The notes beneath the pieces are model-generated. The model had not been told where the DNA came from. It did no database searches and worked only from the letters and a program-made list of their open reading frames with translations. The position numbers and the translations under genes are program-made. A stretch of 64,000 nucleotides of DNA from Nissolia schottii (taxonomy: Eukaryota; Streptophyta; Magnoliopsida; Fabales; Fabaceae), in NCBI GenBank assembly GCA_003254905.1, contig QANU01013676.1:12381-76380 (forward strand), read 5' to 3'. Position 1 is the stretch's first letter. Every line of letters begins with the position of its first letter. Shown one piece after another: positions 43,043 to 54,101 of this stretch.

Positions 43043-43539
43043 GCACATCAACTTTTCTTTCTCCTTCTCATATTCTTTCAGCATATAAACTTTTCTTTCT
43101 TTCTCATAGCATTTCATTAGATTCTCATCTTATCTTTCTCATAACATTTCTTCTTTCTTCTCTTTTTCTGCACATAATATGACATGACTTGTTCCCTAAG
43201 TTTATTTCCATTATAATCTTTACTCATTACTTGCTTAACTTCTAGTTCTCTGAATGTACCTTAGCATGATGCATGGCATGTTAACATATTACTGTAAATA
43301 ATCATAATGCATGGACATACCACATCACATAGTTCACATACTTCCGACCATCATAAAACTAACTAGTCCAGGTCACAGGACCCTTCAGAATCACCTCCCT
43401 ATCCTAACCAGAGTTCTAACACACAGAAAAATACATACATAGAAGCATACACGCACACACATAAGCAAACATAATCACCAAAGAGTGAGCAAACTAGAGT
43501 TACCCACATCATACCTTATTTCAACATTTTTCTCATATA

Positions 43540-44350
43540 TTTTCATCCACTCAAAGTCACATTCATTTTAATCAATTCATTAATAACACATGCAAGTTTA
43601 TTTCAAGGCAAAAATCACATATTATGTGCATTTTCTCCTAAATCTTAGCATAACATTTCTAACACAACATGTTCATTGAGCATACAAGCACATAAACATA
43701 TACAAGCAAACATAAGCCACCAAGGTGTGACCAAGCCAAGTGTACCCAAAAAACTGTTTTTCGTTAGAATTTTTAATCAACCGTTGACCGAGGGATTCAA
43801 AGCTTGACCCTAAAGTTTTTCATAGTTCCGAACCCACTTTTTATGAAAAAAAAACCCAGATTTTTAATTTTCTTACCCAAAATTATAGTTTTGCCCCTTT
43901 TGATCAAAATGTCATTTTTGTCCATAAAAACCGATTTTTCTTTGAAATTTTATTTCTCCATAACCCAATAGACTCAAGACTTGACCCTAAGGTTTTTGAT
44001 ACCTCTAAACCCATTTTTCATAAAAAGAAACCCAGATTTTTAGTCTAAATACCCGAAAATCCTGCAATGACCATTTTGCCCTTTTATGCCAAAAACTCAA
44101 ACTTTGTTCTATGTCACCTTTTCTCAAAACTCTTCCATGTTCAACACTAAAACATTTTTCCACATACTCCAGCACTTTTAACTCACATATTATCATCCTC
44201 AAATCACATTCATTTAATCAAATCATTAATAAAACAAGCAAGTTTATTTTTAGCCATAAAACACATAAACATCAACACACATAAACACACATAAACATAC
44301 AAAATCATCCATGAGCTCAAGAGCACTAAAGAATGAGTGAAAGCCTAAGT
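43540..44350. repeat. Internal segmental duplication in N2
   Basis: Blocks around 43550-43640, 43690-43740 and 43795-43860 recur in diverged form at about 44195-44260, 44265-44350 and 43965-44040. Shared pieces include TTGACCCTAA(A/G)GTTTTT and AAACCCAGATTTTTA. This inflates N2 relative to other LTRs. Confidence 0.6.
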
Positions 44351-45539
44351 TACCCACTTCCAAAGAGTTCTTGGTTGATGGTGGGAGTGTTGACAAGAAG
44401 CCTCCAAAGTGCTGTCCTTCAAAAATGAGGGTTATGTGCTTGTGTTCTTGTGAGGAGTGGCTTGAGTTTTCTAGAGAGAACAAGGTGAGCATCTTCTCTA
44501 GATTTTTAGTGGAAGAAAATGAGAATAAGATGAGGGAGCTTGGGGCTTGTGGGTTCGGTTTTTGGGAAGGAAAATAGTGGAAAAATGCTTGATTTTTGGC
44601 TTTGGAGACAATAGTGTTTCCTTGGTCCTAGAAATGCTAAGAGAAGAAATGTGTTGGAGAAAAATGAAGTGAGGAGGGGGCTGATGGGGGCTCGGCTGAA
44701 TGGAGAAGAAGAGTGATTAATTTTAGAATTTTAATAAAATGGTGAATAGTTGAACGTATGGGTAGTAATTAATGAGAGCATGGTGATGGGAATTTGGAAG
44801 CACATTTTGGGGAGATATTTTTGACCCAATTCTCTCAAGAAAACCGTCCAGCCCTTCACCATGCTGCTGGTGAGATTTTAATTTCTCCCGGTCCCAGTTC
44901 GCTCGTGTTTTATCGCTCGCAGTCTCGGTGCGTCGCGCACGGTCGTCCGAAAAATATTCCGTTTGGACCATCGCGATCCTTTAATTCCCCCTACCTAAGG
45001 GTATTAATATTTAGAGGTGTTTGTGAATTTTTCTCTGGGGAAATATTTTCACGGACACCCTTTCCGCGTCGAGAAATTTCACCGACGAGCAGTGGCTGTT
45101 AAGTTGTCTGCCGAATTTCCCACCGCGACACGTTTTATTTCCCAGGGATATTTTACCTAATAATTTTCCATTCTTATCCTCTAATCATGATTAGAAATTA
45201 ATTAAATATTTATAATTACGATTATTTCCCTAAGGAAAAATTCGGGATGTTACACACCGAATCGGAATCTCGATCGAAGATGGGTAATCCTAAGCCCACT
45301 GTCTATGTGGTTTAATTTTTATCTATATATATGTTTAAATGTGTATCTGACTAAAGATCTGATTAGTAGTATTTTGGGGGGATATTGGTTTAAAAGGGTT
45401 TTGGAAAATATTGTAAAATGAAACGCATAACTGTACTACTTGGAACCCTAGGAACAGTGGAAAAATGAGAACTGGTGTCTCGGGAGGCGATTTTTCCAGC
45501 TAGCATTTGAATACCACAGGAATGCAGTCGAATGAAAGC

Positions 45540-45725
45540 CCAAAATGCGCTTTCCTTCGAATGAGTTCCTCAGCAGTCGAATGAGGCGAATTTTTAGGAA
45601 TTAAATCGAATGAATCCCCTAGTATTCGAATGAAAGGATATTCGGTCGAATGAAAGCCTATTCCAATCGAATGAAAGGACTCCGAGGGATTTCATTCGAA
45701 TGCCACAGGAAGTATTCGAATGAAA
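45540..45725. repeat. Palindrome array with ATTCGAAT core in N1
   Basis: About ten copies of (A/G)(T)TCGAATGAA-type units in 185 bp, some full palindromes (CATTCGAATG). It takes the place of the GCTGAGC array of the E3/E4 LTRs. Confidence 0.8.
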
Positions 45726-46125
45726 CCTGTCAGAGTTGGGAGTTTAGTGTTTCTAAGAGATCAAATGAGTAAGGTTAGGCCATATTTATGTATTTGAGCA
45801 TGCATCATGAGGAATAGGTTGTGCATAGATGTTAGGGTAACCCTAGAGAATTAAAGGTCAATCACCTAATGTATAAAGATAATAATGGAACTTAGGGAAA
45901 TACGTATATAGTTATATGTTAGGAAATCCCTCTCTTGGCAAAGTCTTACAGACAAGCCTCTCACCAGTTCACAAGTGAATTGGTCGATGTGTTACCTTGC
46001 CCGTCCTTACAAGTTTGGATTGGTTAACGAATCAGTCACCCAAGGATGGATTGATTTGAAGAGGTTAATGACACGGGAAGGTAGGGGATGGATAGTAAAA
46101 GGAGGAAGTAGAGGAAAAAGAACTA

Positions 46126-46263
46126 ACCCGGCAAGCCGTTACGCGTATGGAGATAGAGAGCTAACCCGTCAAGCCGGTATGCCTAAAGAAAAGATGCACT
46201 AACCCGGCAAGCCGATATGTGCCAAAGTGGAGAAGAACGACGCTAACCCGGCAAGCCGGTATG
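46126..46263. repeat. Minisatellite in N1
   Basis: Four copies of CTAACCCGGCAAGCCGGTATG with spacers of about 16-24 bp. The CGGCAAGCCG part can form a small hairpin. Confidence 0.85.
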
Positions 46264-47421
46264 CGTAAGAGATCCCCAATGCCCCCATGCACTACTTAGC
46301 TATGTATTTATAATTGATTGAATGATTGAATGTGCATTACTTCATTTATGGTTGTTTGTGTAATATGTACCGTCAAGGGAACGACCCGAGATGGTTAGTC
46401 TAATGATAATTGACATGCAGGTTGCAAGCGCGTAACTTTAGTAAACAAGATTAGTCCCCCGTCATCTAGATAAATTTAGATAAAGCCGTTCAGGACCTTA
46501 GGCCAGATAATAATCAGTAGGATACCATTATGCATGTTTTCACCTAGAAACACCTGATCGGCTTGGTTCATAAGAGAGAAAGAAACAACATACCCCAATG
46601 CTAGGGCCAACCACTGAGGACGCAAGTTCTCACCCCCACTCCCTTATGCTTCCAGGGGCGAACGAGGATTATACGGGCTACGAGGAGTACCAAGGAGAGC
46701 CACTTGCCGAGCTGTGAGAAGGTGAAGATCAGACGGGTAGAGGATTCCGTTCAAGAACTCAGCAGCCTTGCTTTATTTTGGAGTACTTGTTCTGTATCTA
46801 TTTATGTATGATGATTGTATGTAGACTACTCTACTATATTATTACTGATGCAATTATGTGTAATGGACCATGTACTTGTTTATTATAGACTGCCTGGACG
46901 TGAATGCCTTGTCCGATAAGCTTATGTTCTACCGTTAGTAATATATATGTTCACATTCACGCACGACTCATAATTTGTATACACATGCAATGATCAACTA
47001 TATTCAAAAAAAAATATGGTCCGTATTTTTTTGTAAATCGTATTTTCGAAAAGATTAAGGGCTATGGATACCCCACCAATGGATCAACAACCTAGCGAGC
47101 ATCGCACATGGCTCGAGCATGGGCAGTTAGCTAGGGTGTTGCACTTTGGGACCTTGGTTGTAATTATATATATGTACACATGCTCTTTATATTCTACTTC
47201 GGTTACTAGCGACTGTTGTTATATGTTCGTTTAATCATGCACAGGTCCTAGTTTATAAATTGCTAAAGCCGACGAACGATTTTCAAAATGGTCCATATTT
47301 TGCGTATAAGATATTTGCAAATGTATAAGTAAGGGCTAAAGGTAACTCGACACAACGGATAATAACCTTGTGAGCATTGCTTACTACCATGGAAGTGGCC
47401 AGTTAGCAGGGGTGTTACAGT

Positions 47422-47433
47422 TGGTATCAGAGC
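47422..47433 (+). other. Primer-binding site, tRNA-Met(initiator) type, of E4
   Basis: TGGTATCAGAGC lies two bases after the 5' LTR end (47419). This 12-mer is the usual plant LTR-retrotransposon site complementary to the 3' end of initiator tRNA-Met. Confidence 0.9.
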
Positions 47434-47589
47434 AGTTTGGTCCCATGGAGCCTGAGGACTGGACTGCACCATGCTCTTGAGCATGATTCACGGTGTATAC
47501 TCTACTAAGTTGTATGTGCTAGATCCTTGTGCACTAGCTTATCTTGAAACTGATCAACTCAGGATTTTGCAGGTGCAACCAAACCAGCC

Positions 47590-48763
47590 ATGCCACCTAG
47601 AAGGGAATCTACACCACGCCCCACTGCAGACGCCGGTCTCACTGAGATCCTTCGACTGCTGGCCCAGGTGACGGCCCAGATCGCAGCCGCAACTATTCAG
47701 AGAGATACTCCACCACCCGAGCAAGATGTTGATGCGAAGAAATACACCGACTTCATCCGAGCCAACCTTCCAACTTTTGAAGGGATAATGGACCCCGAGC
47801 AAGTTCACCACTGGGTAGAGGAAATGGAGCAAGTTTTGGGTGATCTCCGCTGCATAGATGACCAGAAGGTCAGGTTCGCTACTCGAAGGTTGCGGGGTGC
47901 AGCAAGTGAATGGTGGGACACTACTAGCCCCCCTCCTAAGGCAAGGACAAGCCCCGATCACATGGGCCCAGTTCACCGTGGCCTTCATGGACATGTTTTT
48001 CTTGATTGGACTCAGGGAGCAGAAAGAGGCAAAGTTCCTTGCACTGCAACAAGGCCACATGATGGTAGCCGAGTACACGACCACTTTTGAACGACTGTGC
48101 CATTACTCCCAAACGTACCAGCTCAACCTGGATGAGGTGTGAAAGTGCGCGAAATACCAGAGAGGGTTAAAACCAGAGCTCCAAATGTCGATTAACCATT
48201 TGTACATCTGCAACTACACCCTTCTGGTTAACACTTGCTTGACCCTGGAGGAATCCACGACTAATCTGACGTCTCCGAGGAGTGAGCAACTTAAGAGGAA
48301 AGCAGTGGAGCAAGGGAGCCAATCACAGGAGCCCCGGAAGAAAGGACCCTTCCAACCCTTTTTCCCAGGTCAAGGTGGAGGATGGTATCCATATCCGCCT
48401 CAACAACAACCGCAAGGACAGACCCCGGTCCAGTCACAACAAGACCAACCGCAACAAGGAGGAGAGCACTGACCACCCTGCCCGAAGTGCGGCAAGGCCC
48501 ATAGTAGAGAGTGCCTGATGGGGAACAACCTTTGCTACCGATGTCGAAAGCCCGACCATCTCGTCCGAGTCTATAGGGAACCCTTCCTTGTCAACCAACC
48601 CAGTAGATGCCATTAGTGTGGAAAGAGCGGACATCTCACCAAGGACTGTCTAGCAAACAACCAACTCTCAGCTCCACCACGAGGAAAATTCTTCACTATG
48701 GTGGGAGAATCGGAGGAGGAAGAGGAAAAACATGTCTCGAGTAAGTATATCGAAACTTACTAG
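47590..48763 (+). pseudogene. Ty3/gypsy-type gag of E4, broken, 3 zinc knuckles, no pol
   Basis: Begins MPPRRESTPRPTADAG, 156 bp after the primer site. It has the gag capsid motifs FEGIMDPEQVHHWVEEMEQ, ASEWWD, LREQKEAKFLALQQGH and EYTTTFERLC, then a QPQ-rich linker and three zinc knuckles (about 48479-48514, 48533-48574, 48608-48649). Lesions: a frameshift near 47935-47945, TGA at 48140-48142, TGA at 48470-48472, and TAG at 48614-48616 inside the third knuckle. As in the 23938 copy, the last Cys of the second knuckle is Tyr. The frame stops at TAG 48761-48763, about 40 bp before the polypurine tract. Chromovirus (Tekay-like) affinity is an inference from motif style. Confidence 0.9.
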
Positions 48764-48803
48764 AACCTTGAACGTATGCCCAGTTCGAGGGCGAAATTTT
48801 TCT

Positions 48804-48814
48804 AAGGGGTGGAA
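48804..48814 (+). other. Polypurine tract of E4
   Basis: AAGGGGTGGAA immediately before the 3' LTR start TGTAACATCTC. Same position and near-identical sequence as in E3. Confidence 0.8.
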
Positions 48815-49566
48815 TGTAACATCTCACTTTTCCCATAGCAAGGATTTCACAGGAAAGTTACCCATAGAAACTTTTCTGTTTAGTTTTTCGAAAATCTGAA
48901 GACACTTAAAACATTTCCCTTGGACCCTAGAATTTGACGGCAAAATCAAACCGTCGGAAAAACGGAGTTCTGCTTAGTTTTTGACGATTCCGCAGACATT
49001 AGAACAGTCCCGTTTGGCCCTGTTTAGTCAGCAGAACTGAGCAGTGGGCCCCATTCTTGGGAAACCATACCTGATGGGGGAAGATTATAAAATCCCTAAA
49101 ATGAACCCCAAGCCGCTACTAGGAAGCTTTGGCGATCGCAGAAATGCAAGCGGAGCAGCTATCTGCAGACACAGGAGCTCAACGAGATGTCAAAGTTATT
49201 TGTGGAAAATACTCCCCTGGAGGAAAATTCACAAATGCCTTGAATAAATCTTATTTCTAGGTGAAGGGAAATTAGGAGATCGCAACGGTATAAGCAGAAT
49301 ATTTTTTGGACAACCATGCGTGACGAACTGGCACTGCAAAACAGGATCGGGTGGGACCCAAATCTGAATTGGAGCACGTGGGTAGGTAGATTTTTCAAGA
49401 AAAAATATTAAAATATGGGTCACTATTCATTGATTTGACCTGATGTGACCCTATAATTATCCAAAACAATTAATTAATTAAGTAATTAATTTAGAAAGGG
49501 TAAAATGGTAATTTTGGCTAAAATTTTTTGGACCAAACTTCCCTTGCAGCCACGGCCTCCCTCCCC

Positions 49567-49574
49567 TATAAATA
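49567..49574 (+). promoter_or_regulatory. TATA box of the E4 3' LTR
   Basis: TATAAATA in CCCCTATAAATAGCCCC, identical to the 5' LTR copy. Confidence 0.55.
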
Positions 49575-49994
49575 GCCCCTCATTTCATTCATTTTTCACA
49601 TATTCATATCCTTACCAAAACTCTGCCAGAAATTCGTTCAGTTCAGAGACCTTGCTGAGATTAGGAAACCGGTTCAGGAGGTTGTGCACCTAGGGAACTT
49701 CCATCATCTGTAACCTTCTTTAATCCTCTCTAGGACTGTAAGAAGGTGGGTAATCCTAAGCTAGCTCACCTCCTTGGTGGCCTATGTGCTTGTGTGCTTG
49801 TATGTTTCTATTATGGTTTATGCTCGAAATGCTTGGTTAGGATAGGTAGATGACTTTGCTATGATTTTCCTATGTTTTCTAAGTTAAACATGACTGTATG
49901 GTAATGGTTAGAACAGGTGGTGAAGCCGAAGAAGTGGCCATGGTTATGGTTTAAAGAAACAACAAGAAAACAAGGAGGAACTTCAGTCACGCCT

Positions 49995-50165
49995 AGGGCG
50001 CTGAGTGGCTTGTAGGGACTGCTGAGCGGCCCGGCACATAACTTTTGGAAAATGTTTTATAAATGGATCTGTGACTAGGTTTACTCCAGGGACCGCTCAG
50101 CGGTACCTGTGGGCGCTGAGCGGTGCCAGTGGGCGTTAAGCGGTACTCATGGGCGCTGGAGCGGC
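49995..50165. repeat. Palindrome array with GCTGAGC core, E4 3' LTR
   Basis: Homologue of 39625-39805. Units have diverged from the 5' copy: one reads GCTCAGC, another GTTAAGC. Confidence 0.8.
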
Positions 50166-50478
50166 CTGAACCGTGGTTGCTTCATGGGATTCGTTTTATG
50201 AAGGTTTATGAAAGTAAGGTTATGAAAGTTATCTTATGCTGTCTGGTTCCAATACTCCCGTGCCCGAATGACTTGTATTAAGATTTCAACATGATTATGT
50301 GATTATATGTTTATTTGTTTGAGAAGGCATGCATCATGAGGATAGATCATTAGAGGTTGTCTTTTAATGAAAGTTTAATGAAAGAAAGGTCATAATGAAA
50401 GAAAGGTCATAATGGAACATAGGAAACCAAAGCATGGTGTCACGGAGAAGATAAAGGTTGCATGTGGCGTAATGCATA

Positions 50479-50676
50479 GATACCCTGCACATGGCGGGAT
50501 GAACAATGAAAGATACCCTGCACACTGCGGGATGATCAAAGAAAGATACCCTGCACATGGCGGGATGAACAATGAAAGATATCCTGCATACTGTGGGATG
50601 AACAATGAAAGATACCCTGCACATGGCGGGATGAATAATGAAAGGTACCCTGCACCATGGTTGCGGGATGAACGAG
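50479..50676. repeat. 33-bp minisatellite, E4 3' LTR
   Basis: Five full units plus a partial one (GATACCCTGCACATGGCGGG ...). Same copy number as in the 5' LTR. Confidence 0.92.
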
Positions 50677-51552
50677 TCTCATGCATTGATACCGTCCCCT
50701 ATCAACATGATAACCCCTTGCATAGATACCCTGCCTGGAGTGCAGGATGAACTATCTCGTGCCTGGAAATCATGGTGGGATGTTTCCCGCGCAACATATG
50801 CGTGATGACCAGTGTGTCTGTCAACATACATGTATATGTGGTTATGTTACAACGGTTACGAATAGAAAGCGCGAGAACCTAGATAAGAAAAAATAGTTCC
50901 CCTAATCACATAGTAACATAGATAAAGCGGTTCAGGATCTTAGGCCAAGATAATAATCAGTAGGATTTTAGTATGCATGATCACATATAAACCCTTGAAC
51001 GGCCTGGAGGATAACCGAGAAAACGAATGATAGGTAGTGCTAAGGAACCCCACTGAGGACTAAGAGTTCTCACCCCCACTCGGTTATGGTTCCAGGTGGG
51101 CATAGCGAGGAGATCGACCCAAGGGACGTATGGTAGGCGATAGAGGGCTGTAGACCAGAACAGGAGCAAAGTGAAGATGATCGTGCTATGGCGATAGTTG
51201 TTTTGTATTATGTTTTATGACTTTTAGACATTTTGTGTCAATCTATAATACTAAGGCTATGTGTAACTATGCTTTGGGACCTTGGTTGTAATTATATATA
51301 TGTACGCATGCTCTTTATATTCTACTTCGGTTATTAGGGACTGTTGTTATATGTTCTTTTAATCACGCACGGCTCCTAGTTTATAAATTGCTAACGCAGA
51401 CGAACGATTTTCAAAATGGTCCATATTTTGCGTATAAGATATTTGTAAAGGTATAAGTAAGGGCTAAAGGTAACCCAACACAACGGATAACAACCCTGTG
51501 AGCATTGCTTACTACCATGGAAGTGGGCAGTTAGCAGGGGTGTTACAACATA

Positions 51553-51774
51553 TAAGACCAACTAGTATGAGATGTTGTTTGTTGCATTTACTAGTGTGAA
51601 TCACCATGGTAAGTCACATTTGCTTAGGTGCAAGTTACTGACTTCAGAAGATACTGAATCGTTCACTTGGATGTTCAATTGTTGGGTTAAATGCATGTTA
51701 AGGAAGTTTCCATGTGATATTCTAACTGACCAAGAAAAGGGCATGCAAAATGCCATCACAATTGTTTTGCCAAC
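51553..51774 (+). pseudogene. MULE transposase / FAR1-related gene, middle part, disrupted
   Basis: Continues the transposase cut at 38441. The residues VAFTSVNHHGKSHLLRCKLL, then SEDTESFTWMF and ILTDQEKGMQNAITIVLPT, match the MULE/FAR1 catalytic-domain pattern that follows DTTY. One frame lesion lies between 51553 and 51572. The fragment ends at 51774, where the next LTR starts. The C-terminal part, including the expected third catalytic acid and SWIM zinc finger, was not found anywhere in the window. Confidence 0.85.
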
Positions 51775-53504
51775 TGTAATATCCTGCTTTCTCCTTAGTG
51801 AAAATCTCGCTAAATGAAGGCGTAGAAACTCTTTTTGTAGGTTAAACATTTAGAAACATGAACTCTTAGGTTAAAAATGTCTGTAGAAATAATTCTGCTC
51901 AGTTTGATAAAATTTTGCAGATACTAGATTAAATCCTTTTAGTCATCAGAGTGCAATGGTATATCTAAAGTATATATAAGATGTACCCTTACAGAGATAA
52001 ATTTACAAATACCTTAGATTGACTTGATTTCCTCACTATAAAAGTTAGTAGATCACAAGGAGGTGATCGAAATATTTTTAGGAAACCCGTACGCAAAGTA
52101 CCTGAAAAGGCAACAGCCAATCACGATCAAAATTGATCAGTATGTGGCCTTAAAAATCTTGGCCACAAATTCGGCCAAGAGACAAGAGGATTTCATGGCC
52201 AAGAATGCACTACCTTGCAAGTCAATATTCAAACGTAATCATGACTTAGTGACTAAGCATGCTTAGTCATTACATGACATAAGTGCTTATGTCATCAAGG
52301 GAAAAAATTGGAATTTATCCTAAGGGAAATTATGGAAGAAAATTTTGAGCTCCTTGGCCTATAATACTCCATGGATTCTTCAAAGAAGACATAGGAGAAA
52401 ACCTTGCCAAAACTCTGTCCGTTTGCACACTCAGTGGTTACCCTGTCAAGATATTGACACCGAAACTTCACTGAACTAAACATAGCCCTAATTTCCCTAA
52501 CCTTGTTCTTAGAGATTCCTCTTAGTCTCCTTAACGAAATCTTGCACATACATATCTTAGAAAGAGCAAGCTTGGAGCAGCATAACAAGCAAGGATGCCG
52601 CGTAGATGTCTTGAAATGTCTGCAGTAACTATACAAGTGGGTAAACCAACCTCTCCACTATCTATTTGGTTTTATGCTAGATGATGTGTGATGTTAGGAT
52701 GCTTTATATGTGACTATGACTGTATATATGTTATTGAGATTTGTCTGGAAACTGTTGGTGTTATCTGTGACTCTGTCAGAATTTAGGTAGACCTAAGCTT
52801 AGAATAAGAGCACAACACGTTTTGAACTAGAATTGTATGCTGGGAATTTTATCATGGAAAACTAATATTATTTCTGAAATATACACGAAATATTGAGCAA
52901 GGATGTTAAGTTTTGTGATTTTTGGAGTCCCCGACGAATTCCTAAGCAAAATAGATAGAAACGACGTTTTCGGGGTAAACAAGGGCAAAACGGGAATTTT
53001 GAAATTAGGATCTGAAAAACTGGGTTGATTTTTAGAAAATATGGGTTTAGAACTCTCAAAAACCTTGAGGCCAAGTCTTGAGCCCTTCGGGTTTTGGAGA
53101 ACTAAAATTCCAAAGAAAACAGGGGTTTACGAGTGAAAACTAACATTTTTTGGGAAAAAGAGTAAAGTAGCCATTTCATGATTTTGGAGTCAAAACCAGA
53201 ATTTCTTAGTACGAAAAATGATCTTAGAGCTATCAAAAGGTTGTCCTAACACTTAAATGACAACCCTGTCCTCATGATGCACTGTATTATATACATGCTA
53301 CATGCAATGTTCCATATACATCATACATCAGTCAAATCAATGCTTGTTGGAAACTATGGGCCCAAGATAGTTTTCGTAAACATTTGTTTGCTGGCTTAGG
53401 TTAGCTAAGCGACCTAGAGTTCCCTGGGTTACATAACATCCTCAAGAATTCCCGGTTCACTTTGTCACCCCTGTCCAGGTCTCCGTGAGACATCCATGGT
53501 TCAG

Positions 53505-53650
53505 GCGGCTCAGCGCCCCCTTGGGTCCGCTCAGCAGTCGTTGAATCCATCTACGTCACCAACTTCATCTTAAAATCACTTTTCAATTCAGAGCGCAGGC
53601 CGCTCAGCGGTTCATGGTACTGCTCAGCGGTCCATAAGGCCGCTTAGCGC
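53505..53650. repeat. Palindrome array with GCTCAGC core in I3
   Basis: Five units of the type GGCCGCTCAGCGGT or variants, same slot as in the sister LTRs. Confidence 0.75.
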
Positions 53651-54093
53651 CCTTGGCGTAACCTGCACATCTTTCTTTCTTTTCTTGCTTCCTCTTGCAT
53701 CCTTTCTCATGCCCACTTCTTGGGGTTCTTCCACAAGTTCCAACAACCATTACACAACATTTTTCATATTAGAAAACATATGGAAATCATCTATACAACC
53801 TAAGCCTAGCATAGCTAACATAATCTATAACAGTTAACAGGATTGCACAGAATCAAACATAAGCACACATAAGCCACCAAGGAGGTGAGCAACCTAAGTT
53901 TACCCACCTTATTAGAGACTTAGAAAGGATTAGGAGGGTGAGGCAGAGGTTCCCAGAGGGTAGAGCTTCCATGGCTAGCTTTCCTGACTAGTCTTCGATT
54001 TTCGGCAGCATAATAGCAGGGTTTCTAAACGGAACGAATTTTGAACAGAGACTTGGAGAGAATGAGAAAAAATGAAAATGAAGCAATGGGGGC

Positions 54094-54101
54094 TATTTAT
54101 A
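54094..54101 (-). promoter_or_regulatory. LTR TATA box (I3)
   Basis: GGCTATTTATAGGCC on plus, TATAAATA on minus. Confidence 0.45.

Larger units (their letters stand above)
41625..45254 (-). mobile_element. LTR insertion N2 (solo LTR, 3630 bp, minus orientation) inside N1
   Basis: Starts TGAAACACCCTAGC and ends TTCGGGATGTTACA on plus. Exact CACCG duplications (41620-41624 and 45255-45259). Longer than its sisters partly because of an internal duplication (43540-44350). No coding region. Innermost level of the nest: transposase gene, E4, N1, N2. Its left end closely matches S3 at 57289. Confidence 0.9.
40937..47143 (+). mobile_element. LTR insertion N1 (solo LTR, interrupted) inside the E4 5' LTR
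   Basis: TGTAACATCCCGTGTTTC at the start, GCTAGGGTGTTGCA at the end, with exact CTTTG duplications (40932-40936 and 47144-47148). Without N2 it is about 2.57 kb with no coding region, primer site or partner, so a solo LTR. Its palindrome array uses ATTCGAAT rather than GCTGAGC, and its minisatellite is unlike that of E4. A distinct subfamily that shares only the terminal and central blocks. Confidence 0.9.
38442..47419 (+). repeat. 5' LTR of E4, interrupted by N1
   Basis: The LTR proper is 38442-40936 plus 47149-47419. It matches the 3' LTR (48815-51547) along its length, including TATA box, palindrome array, 33-bp minisatellite and terminal block. The interruption lies in the sequence CTATGCTTTG|GGACC, which is uninterrupted at about 51257-51280 in the 3' LTR; that comparison proves the empty site. 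Confidence 0.92.
38442..51547 (+). mobile_element. Gag-only LTR retrotransposon E4, with nested insertions (13.1 kb)
   Basis: Both ends are intact (TGCAACATCCC ... GGGTGTTACA), and exact ACATA duplications flank it (38437-38441 and 51548-51552). After removing the nested insertion 40937-47143 and its duplicated CTTTG, about 6.9 kb remains: 5' LTR of about 2.77 kb, a 1.4-kb interior (47420-48814) and a 3' LTR of 2.73 kb. The interior has a tRNA-Met primer site, a gag pseudogene and a polypurine tract, but no protease, RT, RNase H or integrase. This is the layout described as TR-GAG, a non-autonomous gag-only class. The first 240 or so bases of the two LTRs differ at roughly one position in ten by eye, so the insertion is not recent. 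Mobilisation would have needed pol in trans. Confidence 0.92.
48815..51547 (+). repeat. 3' LTR of E4 (2733 bp)
   Basis: Uninterrupted partner of the 5' LTR. Contains a TATA box at 49567-49574, a palindrome array at 49995-50165, a 33-bp minisatellite at 50479-50676, and the conserved AGATAAAGCGGTTCAGGATC and GTTCTCACCCCCACTC blocks near 50920 and 51066. Confidence 0.93.
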
